Shown here: piece after piece, positions 33,294 through 41,926 of the stretch | How the letters are laid out: each line of letters starts with the position of its first letter | Numbering within the stretch: the first letter of the stretch is position 1 | Source of the DNA: Flagellimonas zhangzhouensis | Lineage (GTDB): Bacteria; Bacteroidota; Bacteroidia; Flavobacteriales; Flavobacteriaceae | Assembly (NCBI RefSeq): GCF_900102925.1 | Contig: NZ_FNKI01000001.1 | Location: forward strand, 558,001-622,000 | Direction: 5' to 3' | Length of the DNA stretch: 64,000 nucleotides | Position numbers and translations under genes: made by a program | The notes under the pieces: model-generated | The model's database searches: none | What the model saw: only the letters and a program-made list of their open reading frames with translations | What the model was told of the DNA's origin: nothing

Positions 33294-34902
33294 AAAGCAG
33301 ATTGTTATCCCCATTTTGGCCCTAACTGTTTTGGTTGTGGCCAGTGGATTTAAAAGCGATTTCTTCGAAATTGCCAAACAGATAGAAATCTTTACCACCC
33401 TTTTTAAGGAGCTCAACATGAACTACGTGGATGAAACAAATCCTGCAGAACTTATGAATTCGGCCATTAAAAGCATGTTGGATGATCTTGACCCCTATAC
33501 CCAATTTTTGAATGAACAGGATGTGGAATCTTATAAAATCAATAATACGGGGGAATACTCTGGAATTGGTGCATTGGTCCGTTCTTTTGAAAGCAAATTG
33601 TTGATTGTAGAGCCGTATGAGGGCTATGCAGCAGACAAAGCAGGTTTAAAAGCGGGTGACGAAATCATAAAAATTGGCGAGACCAAAGTGGCCGATTTTG
33701 ATGATAACGCCAGTGAATTGCTCAAAGGGGCCAATAATTCTTCTGTTGAGGTCACTTTTGTGCGTCAGGGGGAAACCAAAACCACAACCATAACACGAGA
33801 GGCCATTGAAGTTGATGCGGTTCCTTATTACGATATGGTAGATGATAAAACTGGGTACATTGTTTTGTCTCGTTTTAATAGAAAAGCATCCCAACAAACC
33901 AAATCTGCGATGCAGGACCTTAAAGGCAGGGGTGCGGAAAAATTGATTCTAGATCTTCGCGGTAATCCTGGTGGTTTACTTTCGGAAGCCATCAACGTGA
34001 CCAATTTATTTGTAGACAAAGGGGAGTTGATTGTGACCACTAAATCGAAGGTTAAAAAATTCAATCAAGAATACAGAACCAAAAACAAAGCAGAGGATTT
34101 GGAAATTCCTTTGGTGGTGCTCATAAATGGCCGTAGTGCTTCCGCCAGTGAAATTGTTTCAGGTGGATTGCAAGACTTGGACCGTGCGGTTGTTATAGGT
34201 GCACGAAGCTTTGGCAAAGGCTTGGTGCAACGTCCGCTTAAATTAACTTATGGCACCCAATTAAAAGTAACCATTTCACGCTATTACACGCCGTCTGGGC
34301 GTTGTATTCAATCTTTGGATTATTGGAACCGTGATAATGAAGGAAATGCCGTAAGAAATACAAATTTTACAGAATTCAAAACCAGAAATGGTCGCAAAGT
34401 TTGGGATGGCGGAGGTGTAATGCCCGATATCGAAATCAACACACTCCAAACCAATACGCTAATCGATGCCTTGGAAAGCAATCAAATTGTGTTCGATTTT
34501 GCAACGGACTATTATTACGATCACACATTTTCATCTGTGAATGATTTTTCATTTTCCAATGCTGATTATGCTGCCTTTAAAAAATACGTTCAGGAGCAAA
34601 ATTTCACGTTTCAAACCAAAACTGAAACGCTTTTGGAACAATCCATTAATGCAGATGAATCCCTTTTGGGCAACGATGTTCAGGACAAGTACAAAGACCT
34701 GTTATTGGCTGTAAATCGTTCCAAATTTGCTGCGTTGGATTCTTTTCAACCAGAAATTCAAAAGAACTTGGAAGACGAAATCATTGTAAGGTATTTTTAT
34801 CGTGATGGATTGTACAAATACTATCTAAGCCACGATGATGCCATTTTAACCGCAAAAGAACTATTAGCAAATTCTTCCAAATACGAGAGTATTTTAAATT
34901 AG
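33277..34902 (+). CDS. S41-family C-terminal processing peptidase (CtpA/Prc-like)
   Basis: A 541-residue periplasmic serine protease with an N-terminal membrane anchor (about residues 6-24). A helical N-terminal part (about 25-85), a PDZ domain (about 85-165, GEYSGIGALVRSFE and GLKAGDEIIKIGE) and the S41 catalytic domain follow. Ser289 in GRSASASEIVSGG and Lys314 in RSFGKGLVQ form the catalytic dyad, 25 residues apart as in E. coli Prc. The C-terminal 150 residues are helical. It trims the C-termini of exported or membrane proteins. It overlaps rnpA by 17 bases. Confidence 0.93.
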   Translation: MKRKIKKQIVIPILALTVLVVASGFKSDFFEIAKQIEIFTTLFKELNMNYVDETNPAELMNSAIKSMLDDLDPYTQFLNEQDVESYKINNTGEYSGIGALVRSFESKLLIVEPYEGYAADKAGLKAGDEIIKIGETKVADFDDNASELLKGANNSSVEVTFVRQGETKTTTITREAIEVDAVPYYDMVDDKTGYIVLSRFNRKASQQTKSAMQDLKGRGAEKLILDLRGNPGGLLSEAINVTNLFVDKGELIVTTKSKVKKFNQEYRTKNKAEDLEIPLVVLINGRSASASEIVSGGLQDLDRAVVIGARSFGKGLVQRPLKLTYGTQLKVTISRYYTPSGRCIQSLDYWNRDNEGNAVRNTNFTEFKTRNGRKVWDGGGVMPDIEINTLQTNTLIDALESNQIVFDFATDYYYDHTFSSVNDFSFSNADYAAFKKYVQEQNFTFQTKTETLLEQSINADESLLGNDVQDKYKDLLLAVNRSKFAALDSFQPEIQKNLEDEIIVRYFYRDGLYKYYLSHDDAILTAKELLANSSKYESILN

Positions 34903-35034
34903 TTTTTGTCGCAACACTTCATTTTGAGGTTGAATCAAACTGGTGCTGACCAATCCAAAGGTGTGTTCCGTCAATTCATATAAGGCAACCGTCAAATAGC
35001 CCAACTGTTTTCTTGGTTCAATCACTATTTTCAT
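34894..35034 (-). CDS. Possible small protein of 46 residues (unknown)
   Basis: An ATG-started reading frame of 47 codons on the minus strand. It fills the 146-base gap between the S41 gene (overlapped by 9 bases at its end) and the membrane-protein ATG at 35049. The product (MKIVIEPRKQLGYLTVALYE through VLRQKLI) has a natural amino-acid composition and codon use like its neighbours, with no signal peptide. No family is recognised. It could be a genuine small gene, the remnant of a larger one, or chance. Confidence 0.4.
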   Translation of the reverse strand: MKIVIEPRKQLGYLTVALYELTEHTFGLVSTSLIQPQNEVLRQKLI

Positions 35035-35048
35035 TGGAAAAATTGCGT

Positions 35049-36011
35049 ATGACCTATACTGTCATTTCCCTTTTTCTTGTGGGGGTAGTCGTCGTTTTCT
35101 GGTTACAAAACCTACTACGCAACTGCTTTTGTCGCTCATTTTGTATTTTAAAAAATCGCAAAAACAACAATGTAGCCCAAAAAGAGGCGTCCATTCTTTC
35201 TGTAAAAACCATTAAGGATAAAGAAAAACCACTTTTAGAGCTTTTAGTCTTGTTTCAAAACTTTTCAGGGTATCACATTCAAAGAAAAATACGCGTATGG
35301 GATAGTCAACCCAATTTACAGCGATTTGTCCCTGAAAACACCCTTTTGATTGGGTTAAACGAAGCCAGAAAACCTAAAGATCCTGTTTTTTTATCTCAAG
35401 GAGTGTGTAGGTTTTCATTTGCCTTTACGTTGTTGTGCATTGTAAAAATTGTGGTTTTTATTTCTGTCTGCTTTATTTTTATTGGGGATGCCATTGAAAA
35501 AATAATGGCTGATCCTTCTTATTTTGAAACGGCTTTTCAAGATTCTATATTCTGGCAGTTTGGCACATTGATTTTAGCCTTTTGTGTTTTTCTTTATTTT
35601 TTGCTGGAAAAAATCGGTCTGCTTGTTAATGGAAAAACTAAGAAAGAAAATTGGGACTTGCTGTATCACGGAGTCGCGAACAAGGCAAAAGTGAAATCTT
35701 ATAAAGATACAGGCGCGTTAATAAATGACAATCCTGTAGTTGAGTTTGTGTATTCTTTTACAGATGAAGATGGTAGAACCTTTGAGGGAAGCGATAAAAA
35801 AGTGATTGAAAAACTGGAGGTTGGCGCTCTTACAGATATTGAGAAATTGGAAATAATGTATTTGGCAGGAAACCCTGAAATATCGCGACTAACCGAAAAT
35901 CTGGACGACCATAATTTTGGCCGATTTGTACATCTACTTTTTATGGTTTGTGCTTTTATTTTCTCATTGATACTTGTATTCCTGTTTTTCAGAATCATGT
36001 TCCTCTATTAA
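35049..36011 (+). CDS. Membrane protein with DUF3592-like domain (unknown function)
   Basis: A 320-residue integral membrane protein. Hydrophobic helices lie at about residues 4-22, 130-155, 173-195 and 293-318. Between the third and fourth is a soluble stretch (about 205-285) reading AKVKSYKDTGALINDNPVVEF and LEIMYLAGNPEISRL, which has the small beta-barrel look of DUF3592 domains. The function is not known. I start at the ATG at 35049 (MTYTVISLFLVGVVVVFW); a TTG start 36 bases earlier is possible. The gene ends 37 bases before the methyltransferase ATG. Confidence 0.72.
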   Translation: MTYTVISLFLVGVVVVFWLQNLLRNCFCRSFCILKNRKNNNVAQKEASILSVKTIKDKEKPLLELLVLFQNFSGYHIQRKIRVWDSQPNLQRFVPENTLLIGLNEARKPKDPVFLSQGVCRFSFAFTLLCIVKIVVFISVCFIFIGDAIEKIMADPSYFETAFQDSIFWQFGTLILAFCVFLYFLLEKIGLLVNGKTKKENWDLLYHGVANKAKVKSYKDTGALINDNPVVEFVYSFTDEDGRTFEGSDKKVIEKLEVGALTDIEKLEIMYLAGNPEISRLTENLDDHNFGRFVHLLFMVCAFIFSLILVFLFFRIMFLY

Positions 36012-36048
36012 TTGCTCCAAAAAAGATGGATTAATCCTATTTTTGAGC

Positions 36049-37284
36049 ATGCAAAAGCTACGGGTTTGTGAACTTTTTGCCGGTGTTGGCGGTTTTCGAT
36101 TGGGATTGGAAAACACAAATCATTTTGAAGTGGTTTGGAGCAATCAATGGGAACCCAGCACAAAAACACAGCATGCTTCCATGGTTTATGAAGCCCGTTT
36201 CGGAGCGGAAAATCATTCCAATTGCAATATTGAAGAGGTACCAACAAACGAAATTCCGGACCATGATATATTGGTTGGTGGATTTCCTTGTCAAGATTAT
36301 TCTGTGGCCACTTCTTTAAATAATTCCAAAGGACTTTTAGGCAAAAAAGGGGTGCTTTGGTGGTCCATTCACCGTATTCTTTCAGAAAAAAAGCACAAAC
36401 CGAAATATCTTTTTTTAGAAAATGTCGACCGTCTTTTAAAATCCCCCTCTAATCAACGTGGACGAGATTTTGCTGTAATGTTGCGTAGTTTATCGGATTT
36501 GGGCTATGCGGTGGAATGGCGCGTAATTAATGCTGCCGAGTACGGAATGCCTCAGCGCCGAAGGCGCGTTTTTTTTCTGGCGTATTTTAAGGATTCCCCC
36601 ATCTATGAACAACTGCAAAATACGATTGCAAAAGACTGGATCTTAAGAAAAAGTACATTTTCAGAAGCTTTTCCTTTAAGCCAAAATGTTCAAAAACCTG
36701 TTACTTTTAATTTAGAAGAAAATATTGTTTCGGTATCTGATAATTTCAACAAAGAACAAGGCCTATCTTCTTTTTTAAATGCTGGAATTTGTGTTGATGG
36801 TAAGGTTACAACCCTAAAAGCGTCTCCCAAATACGATGGAAAAAGAACGGTTTTGGCTGATATTTTGGAGCAATCGAATGTGTCTTCGGATTATTTTATC
36901 GCCGAATCCGAATACCCAAAATGGGAATATTTAAAGGGAGCAAAAAAAGAAACCCGCAAGTCAAAATCTGGTTTTGAGTACCATTATAGTGAGGGGAGCA
37001 TGGTTTTCCCCGATGCCTTAGATCAACCTTCACGAACCATTATAACTGGTGAGGGTGGCAAAACTGCATCCCGATTTAAACATGTGGTTCAAACATCCGA
37101 CGGTCTTCGAAGACTTTTACCTGTTGAATTGGAACGGTTGAATATGTTTCCAGATAATCACACCAAATTGGAAGGTATTTCGGATGCTAAACGTGCTTTT
37201 TTTATGGGAAATGCTCTTGTAGTTGGAATCGTAGAAAAAGTTGGAGCAAGCCTGATCAAGAAAATAACTGAATTAGAAAAGTAA
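36049..37284 (+). CDS. DNA (cytosine-5-)-methyltransferase, solitary
   Basis: A 411-residue C5 methyltransferase. Motif I is CELFAGVGGFRLGLE (residues 7-21), motif IV with the catalytic Cys81 is GGFPCQDYSVA, motif VI ENVDRLLKSP (about 124), motif VIII QRRRRVFFLAY (about 165), and motifs IX-X (PSRTIITGEGG, then FFMGNALVVGIVEKVG) close the protein. The target-recognition region (about 190-330) gives no clue to its site. No restriction endonuclease, vsr or second subunit lies beside it, so it is either regulatory or what remains of a restriction-modification pair. I choose the ATG at 36049 because MQKLRVCELFAGVGG is the family start. Confidence 0.93.
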   Translation: MQKLRVCELFAGVGGFRLGLENTNHFEVVWSNQWEPSTKTQHASMVYEARFGAENHSNCNIEEVPTNEIPDHDILVGGFPCQDYSVATSLNNSKGLLGKKGVLWWSIHRILSEKKHKPKYLFLENVDRLLKSPSNQRGRDFAVMLRSLSDLGYAVEWRVINAAEYGMPQRRRRVFFLAYFKDSPIYEQLQNTIAKDWILRKSTFSEAFPLSQNVQKPVTFNLEENIVSVSDNFNKEQGLSSFLNAGICVDGKVTTLKASPKYDGKRTVLADILEQSNVSSDYFIAESEYPKWEYLKGAKKETRKSKSGFEYHYSEGSMVFPDALDQPSRTIITGEGGKTASRFKHVVQTSDGLRRLLPVELERLNMFPDNHTKLEGISDAKRAFFMGNALVVGIVEKVGASLIKKITELEK

Positions 37285-37287
37285 GCT

Positions 37288-37306
37288 CAAGCTAAATTTT
37301 AGCTTT
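37288..37306. terminator. Possible short bidirectional hairpin between methyltransferase and acetyltransferase genes
   Basis: AAGCTAAA and TTTAGCTT form a near-perfect palindrome (about 37290-37306) just after the methyltransferase stop and overlapping the end of the convergent gene. The loop is very small, so terminator function is uncertain. Confidence 0.3.
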
Positions 37307-37739
37307 TCAACATTCGTTTGTGTGGAATACCATCCTCTAAATATTCATCCCCAAAGGCTTTAAAGCCAAGTTCCGTGTAAAATTTAAGTAGATAGGATTG
37401 GGCTGAGATTTCAATAGGTTGATTGGGAAATTTTTCTTCAATTGCAGTTAAAGAAGCTTGCATTATTTGCTTTCCCAAGCCATATTTTCGTTGATCCGCA
37501 GCTACTACTACCCTGCCAATACTTGCATTTTTGAAATAATCACCTGGCTTAAATATTCGAGTATATGCTGCCAACTCACCATTTTTTGTTCCCAAAACAT
37601 GTAAAGCTTTTTGGTCCTTGTTGTCCACATCTTGGTATACACAATCTTGTTCCACCACAAAAACTTCACTTCTTAAGCGTAATAGCTCGTAAAGTTCCGA
37701 AGTGGTTAATTCATCAAAGGTTTTTACAGCAATTTGCAT
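37299..37739 (-). CDS. GNAT-family N-acetyltransferase (ElaA-like)
   Basis: A 146-residue acetyltransferase. The N-terminal FDELTTSELYELLRLRSEVFVVEQDCVYQDVDN pattern is that of ElaA, and the acetyl-CoA-binding P-loop (Q/RxxGxG/A) reads RKYGLGKQIM near residue 82. The C-terminal SAQSYLLKFYTELGFKAFG strand completes the fold. The substrate is unknown. Its ATG overlaps the stop of the cation diffusion facilitator by one base (TAATG), so translation is coupled. The start is set by that overlap and by family alignment; a GTG 33 bases upstream lies inside the preceding gene. Confidence 0.88.
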   Translation of the reverse strand: MQIAVKTFDELTTSELYELLRLRSEVFVVEQDCVYQDVDNKDQKALHVLGTKNGELAAYTRIFKPGDYFKNASIGRVVVAADQRKYGLGKQIMQASLTAIEEKFPNQPIEISAQSYLLKFYTELGFKAFGDEYLEDGIPHKRMLKS

Positions 37740-38659
37740 TAATCTTGAACTATTACACTTTTGGAATCGCACTTATCAAACTCAGGTTGGATATTCACAT
37801 GGTTAATGCCATGTTTGTGGTATACGTGCTCCTCTATTTCCTCTAAAATCTCATCGAACTGTGATAGTTTAATATCCTCTGTAAAATCGATGTGCGCCTC
37901 CATGTGAACTTCTTCTTCATTAAGCTGCCAAATATGAACATGATGCACATTTTTTACCATATTTATAGTACATATGGACTCCACTATATCTTCGATTTCA
38001 ATAGTTCTGGGTGTAAAAAGCATCAACACTTTAGTGGATTCTTTTAAAAGATCATAGCCCATATAAATCAAGTAAATACCAATGAGCATCGTCAGCGCAG
38101 CATCTACCCAATATATTTGATAATACTTCATTAAAACACCACCTATCAATACTGCAACAGATGCCATCATATCTGTTAATAAATGCAGATAGGCCGATTT
38201 CATGTTCATGTTGTGTTCGGAATCCTTTTTCAACAGGAGTACACTAAAACCGTTTCCTGCAATAGCTATCAAGGCCAACCAAATCACCAAATTTGATTTG
38301 ATTTCTTGAGGTTCCACCAATCTTTCAATGGCTTCCTTCATTAAAATAATGGCTACAATAACCAAGGTCGAGGCATTGATAAAAGCCGCTAATATTTCAG
38401 CTCTTTTATATCCGAAAGTTCGGTGTTTTGATGCTTGTTTCTTGCCCATTTTCTGTGCGACATAGCTAATGACCAATGAAAGAACATCACTAAAATTATG
38501 TAGTGCATCCGATAGCAGGGCCAAACTTCCTGAAAGAATTCCACCAATAACCTGCGATAGTGTTATCGCAATGTTTAAAACTATGGATATTAGTAAGTTT
38601 CTCCCTTTTAGATCATTGTGGGAATGGGAGTGTCCATGATGGTGATGGTGGTGCCCCAT
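37739..38659 (-). CDS. Cation diffusion facilitator (CzcD-like) zinc/cadmium/cobalt exporter
   Basis: A 306-residue membrane protein with six helices (about residues 20-215) and a cytoplasmic beta-alpha-beta domain (about 215-290). Helix II contains LLSDALHNFSDVLSLVISY (transport-site residues His and Asp), and helix V LHLLTDMMASVAVLIGG completes the HD-HD-like metal site. The N-terminus MGHHHHHHGHSHSHND is an unbroken run of histidines, a metal-binding tail. The start is the ATG at 38659, which lies 4 bases after the rpiB stop; an in-frame upstream codon at 38713 lies inside rpiB. The protein pumps divalent metal out against H+. Regulation by the metal is not visible. Confidence 0.93.
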   Translation of the reverse strand: MGHHHHHHGHSHSHNDLKGRNLLISIVLNIAITLSQVIGGILSGSLALLSDALHNFSDVLSLVISYVAQKMGKKQASKHRTFGYKRAEILAAFINASTLVIVAIILMKEAIERLVEPQEIKSNLVIWLALIAIAGNGFSVLLLKKDSEHNMNMKSAYLHLLTDMMASVAVLIGGVLMKYYQIYWVDAALTMLIGIYLIYMGYDLLKESTKVLMLFTPRTIEIEDIVESICTINMVKNVHHVHIWQLNEEEVHMEAHIDFTEDIKLSQFDEILEEIEEHVYHKHGINHVNIQPEFDKCDSKSVIVQD

Positions 38660-38663
38660 AAAA

Positions 38664-39095
38664 TTATCTACACGGGATTTTTTCAATTCTACGCTCGTGT
38701 CTACCACCTTCAAACTTGGTGTTTAAAAAGGTATCGACCATATCCAAAGCTTGTGGTAAAGAAATAAAGCGAGCAGGTAAACTTAAAATGTTGGCATCGT
38801 TGTGCTCACGTGCCAATTGTGTAATTTCTTTGTTCCAACAAAGAGCACCTCTTATATTTTGGTGTTTGTTAATGGTCATTGTGGCTCCATTACCGCTACC
38901 ACAAATAACAATTCCAAAATCAACCTTACCTTCTTCAACATCGGATGCAACGGGGTGTGTAAAATCTGGATAATCAACGCTATCGGTACTGTCGGTACCG
39001 TAATTAACAACATCAATTCCCTTAGATTTTAGCATTCCTATTATAGCTAGTTTATAATCGGTGCCGGCGTGGTCATTTCCTATGGCAATCTTCAT
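38664..39095 (-). CDS. rpiB: Ribose-5-phosphate isomerase B
   Basis: A 143-residue RpiB/LacAB-family isomerase that interconverts ribose 5-phosphate and ribulose 5-phosphate in the pentose phosphate pathway. It begins MKIAIGNDHAGTDYKL with the catalytic-site DHAG, and contains FGIVICGSGNGATMTINKH (catalytic Cys and GxGNG phosphate-binding motif) near residues 63-82, and RGALCWNKEITQLAREHNDAN with the conserved HNDAN-L. The start is the ATG at 39095. It leads the rpiB-CDF-elaA operon, with a TACCTTTG -7 box 26 bases upstream. Confidence 0.94.
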   Translation of the reverse strand: MKIAIGNDHAGTDYKLAIIGMLKSKGIDVVNYGTDSTDSVDYPDFTHPVASDVEEGKVDFGIVICGSGNGATMTINKHQNIRGALCWNKEITQLAREHNDANILSLPARFISLPQALDMVDTFLNTKFEGGRHERRIEKIPCR

Positions 39096-39120
39096 GGTTA
39101 TAGTATTTTGAGGATTACAA

Positions 39121-39128
39121 CAAAGGTA
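39121..39128 (-). promoter_or_regulatory. -7 promoter box (TACCTTTG) for rpiB
   Basis: TACCTTTG on the minus strand matches TAnnTTTG, 25 bases before the rpiB ATG. Confidence 0.5.
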
Positions 39129-39690
39129 CAACATCTTTTATTTGGGCGATGTTTATAAAAACCACCAAATTTTCACATATCCTTTACCTACAGCGGATTA
39201 TAAATATGCACCAATTGTTAATTTATTTAAGAAAAGTTGTAGTAACCAAATTTTGATATTTCGGAAAAATGAAGCAATAGGAATAATTACTTAACGAAGC
39301 CCTTGGATTCAATTAAAAATTAATCAACGACTATTAAATAATTATTGACAGTAATTAACATTAAAAATACATTTACTTTTCAATAAATTGATGTTGATAA
39401 CGGTTATTAAAAAGTGTGAATAAAGAATCTAATGGATTGATTTTTAAAATAAAATTTATCTAACAGATCGTGAACAAAGTAATTCAAATGTTGAAAGCAA
39501 CTTTTTGAAGAAAATTTTATTCCACATATCAACGATCTATCATAATCATCATTTTTATAAATTTTAAAAAAGAAGAAAAAAGATAATATGTATTAATGTT
39601 GATAAATGTTGTTTTATCTGACATTGCTTATCTATACATTAACGCTCAAGAATTATAATTCGTACTTTTCAGGAAAATAAGAAGACGTTA
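39129..39690. other. AT-rich gap with DnaA-box-like sites, candidate replication origin
   Basis: The longest gene-free stretch in the window lies between the divergent rpiB and rnr. It is markedly AT-rich and contains TGTGAATAA (39415-39423, the exact reverse of DnaA box TTATTCACA), two copies of TGTTGATAA (39392-39400 and 39597-39605, reverse of TTATCAACA) and TTATTCCACA (39517-39526, a box with one extra base), followed directly by TATCAACG. The 39510-39600 part is a nearly pure A/T run. This mix is what many bacterial origins look like, but no search for genome-wide skew is possible here. The rnr promoter must also lie at its right end (TACTTTTC at 39663-39670 is close to a -7 box). Confidence 0.5.
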
Positions 39691-41874
39691 ATGTCAAAGA
39701 AAAAAAAGAGAGCTGGTAGCCAAAGAAAGAATGAGATAACGAAGGGCATTTTCACGGTTCTGGAAAAAGAGCCATCACAAAGCTTTAATTATAAACAAAT
39801 AGCTGCTAAGCTAGGAATAACCGACACTCAAGATAGAAATCTATTAATCAAACGTTTAGGACAACTTAGGGCTACAGATCGTATTGTTGAAGAAGAACGG
39901 GGCAAGTACAAAAAGAAGCCATCTTTGCACACCTATTTTACGGGTAAAGTTGATTTGACCAGTAGTGGTAACGCTTATATAATTGTTGATGAATTAAATG
40001 ATGATATTTTTGTTTCCAACAACCGATTGAACAGGGCGTTTCATGGAGATACGGTTGAAGTATTCCTGAAACCTAAAAGAAAAGGAAAGAAATTGGAAGG
40101 GGAAGTTTCCAAAGTTTTGGAACGTAAAAAGACTTCTTATGTGGGCATTGTTGATAAGCAAAAACGTTTTGCTTTTGTTCGACCTACGGATTCCAGAATG
40201 TACACCGATATTTTTATTCCACCAGAAAAGCTGAAGAAAGCCAATAATGGTGATAAGGTTTTAGTGAACCTTGGAGATTGGCCCGATGATGCCGATTCAC
40301 CTTATGGAGAAATTGTGGAAGTTTTGGGAAAACCTGGGGAACACAATACCGAAATCCATGCGATTTTGGCTGAATATGGACTTCCTTATGAGTTTCCATA
40401 TGAAGTAGAACAGTTTGCCAAAACATTGGATACCAGTATAAAAGAATCTGAAATTGCCAAGCGTAGGGATATGCGTGATGTGTTAACCTTCACTATTGAT
40501 CCCAAAGATGCAAAGGATTTTGATGATGCACTTTCGTTTCAAAAATTGGAAAATGGTAACTATGAAATTGGGATCCACATTGCAGATGTTTCGCATTATG
40601 TGCAACCCGATTCCATTTTGGAAGACGAAGCTTATGATCGCGCCACTTCGGTGTATTTGGTAGATCGTGTGGTTCCAATGCTTCCTGAAGTTTTATCGAA
40701 CCTAGCTTGTTCCTTACGACCAAACGAAGAGAAATATACCTTTTCCGCCATTTTTGAAATGGATGACAAAGCTAAAGTAGTGAACCAATGGTTTGGAAGA
40801 ACGGCTATCAATTCCAATGAGCGTTTTGCTTATGAAGAAGCACAACATGTTATTGAAACGGAACAAAATACCATTCCAAAGGAAATTTCAATAAGAGATG
40901 GTGCTTATGCTGTTTCGGATGAGATAGTGGATGCCATTCTCACGTTTGATCGATTGGCAAAAATAATGCGAACGGCTCGAATGGATGCTGGAGCCATTTC
41001 TTTTGATAAAATTGAGGTGAAGTTCAACCTTTCAGAAAATAACGAGCCTATTGGTGTATTTTTTAAAGAAGCCAAGGATGCCAATAAATTGATTGAAGAA
41101 TTTATGTTGTTGGCCAATCGTAAAGTAGCAGAGTTTATCGGAAAACAGAAGAAAACATTTGTATACCGTGTGCACGATAAGCCCGATGAGGATAAATTAA
41201 TGGCCTTGAATGGGGTAATTTCCAGATTTGGACATAGTCTTAACCTAAAGGATAGTAAGTCCATTAATAAGTCTTTAAATCAGTTATTGGAAGATGTAAA
41301 AGGGAAGAAAGAACAGAACCTAGTGGACACTTTGGCAATTCGGAGTATGAATAAGGCTACTTATACCACAGAAAACATTGGGCATTATGGTTTGGGTTTT
41401 GAATATTACACCCATTTTACCTCTCCAATTCGAAGATATCCCGATGTAATGGTGCATAGATTGCTCCAACATTATTTGGATAAAGAGAAAATGCCAAAGC
41501 CAGCTCCTTATGAGGAAAAGTGTAAACATTCTTCCGATATGGAAGTATTGGCGGCCAATGCAGAACGCGATTCCATAAAATACATGCAGATCAAGTTTAT
41601 GGAAGATCATAAAGACCAGGAGTTCTTGGGTGTTATTTCTGGCGTAACCGAATGGGGCATTTATGTTGAGATTGTTGAGAACAAATGTGAGGGGATGATC
41701 CGAATTCGAGATATTAAGGATGATTATTACATTTTTGATGAACGCCAATATGCGATTATTGGGGAGCGTAGAAAACGTATGTATCAACTGGGGGATGAAG
41801 TATATGTAATGGTGAAAAGCACCGATTTAGTGAAACGTCATTTGGACTTTTCGTTGATTGGTAAAAAGGAATAA
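39691..41874 (+). CDS. rnr: Ribonuclease R (VacB/RNase II family)
   Basis: A 727-residue 3'-5' exoribonuclease. It has a basic N-terminus (MSKKKKRAGSQRKNE) and winged-helix-like region (about 10-65), two cold-shock/OB domains (about 80-220), the RNB catalytic domain (about 250-575) with the metal-binding stretch DPKDAKDFDDALSF near 270-283, GRTAINSNERFAYEEA, YTHFTSPIRRYPDVMVHRLL, and a C-terminal S1 domain (about 645-725). It degrades structured RNA and takes part in rRNA and tmRNA-linked quality control. It lies downstream of the AT-rich gap and is not linked to smpB here. Confidence 0.95.
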   Translation: MSKKKKRAGSQRKNEITKGIFTVLEKEPSQSFNYKQIAAKLGITDTQDRNLLIKRLGQLRATDRIVEEERGKYKKKPSLHTYFTGKVDLTSSGNAYIIVDELNDDIFVSNNRLNRAFHGDTVEVFLKPKRKGKKLEGEVSKVLERKKTSYVGIVDKQKRFAFVRPTDSRMYTDIFIPPEKLKKANNGDKVLVNLGDWPDDADSPYGEIVEVLGKPGEHNTEIHAILAEYGLPYEFPYEVEQFAKTLDTSIKESEIAKRRDMRDVLTFTIDPKDAKDFDDALSFQKLENGNYEIGIHIADVSHYVQPDSILEDEAYDRATSVYLVDRVVPMLPEVLSNLACSLRPNEEKYTFSAIFEMDDKAKVVNQWFGRTAINSNERFAYEEAQHVIETEQNTIPKEISIRDGAYAVSDEIVDAILTFDRLAKIMRTARMDAGAISFDKIEVKFNLSENNEPIGVFFKEAKDANKLIEEFMLLANRKVAEFIGKQKKTFVYRVHDKPDEDKLMALNGVISRFGHSLNLKDSKSINKSLNQLLEDVKGKKEQNLVDTLAIRSMNKATYTTENIGHYGLGFEYYTHFTSPIRRYPDVMVHRLLQHYLDKEKMPKPAPYEEKCKHSSDMEVLAANAERDSIKYMQIKFMEDHKDQEFLGVISGVTEWGIYVEIVENKCEGMIRIRDIKDDYYIFDERQYAIIGERRKRMYQLGDEVYVMVKSTDLVKRHLDFSLIGKKE

Positions 41875-41926
41875 TACTTTTTTGGAACAAAGTTTGTTAT
41901 TCTATTGAGAACCAAATTTTTATAAC

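Noticed and set aside
36038-36045. TATTTTTG box just before the methyltransferase ATG
   Set aside because: It ends 3 bases before the ATG, which would put the transcription start inside the gene. Probably chance.
38609-38713. Hexahistidine run considered as an engineered tag
   Set aside because: It sits in natural chromosomal context, continues as GHSHSHND, and His-rich N-termini are normal in cation diffusion facilitators.
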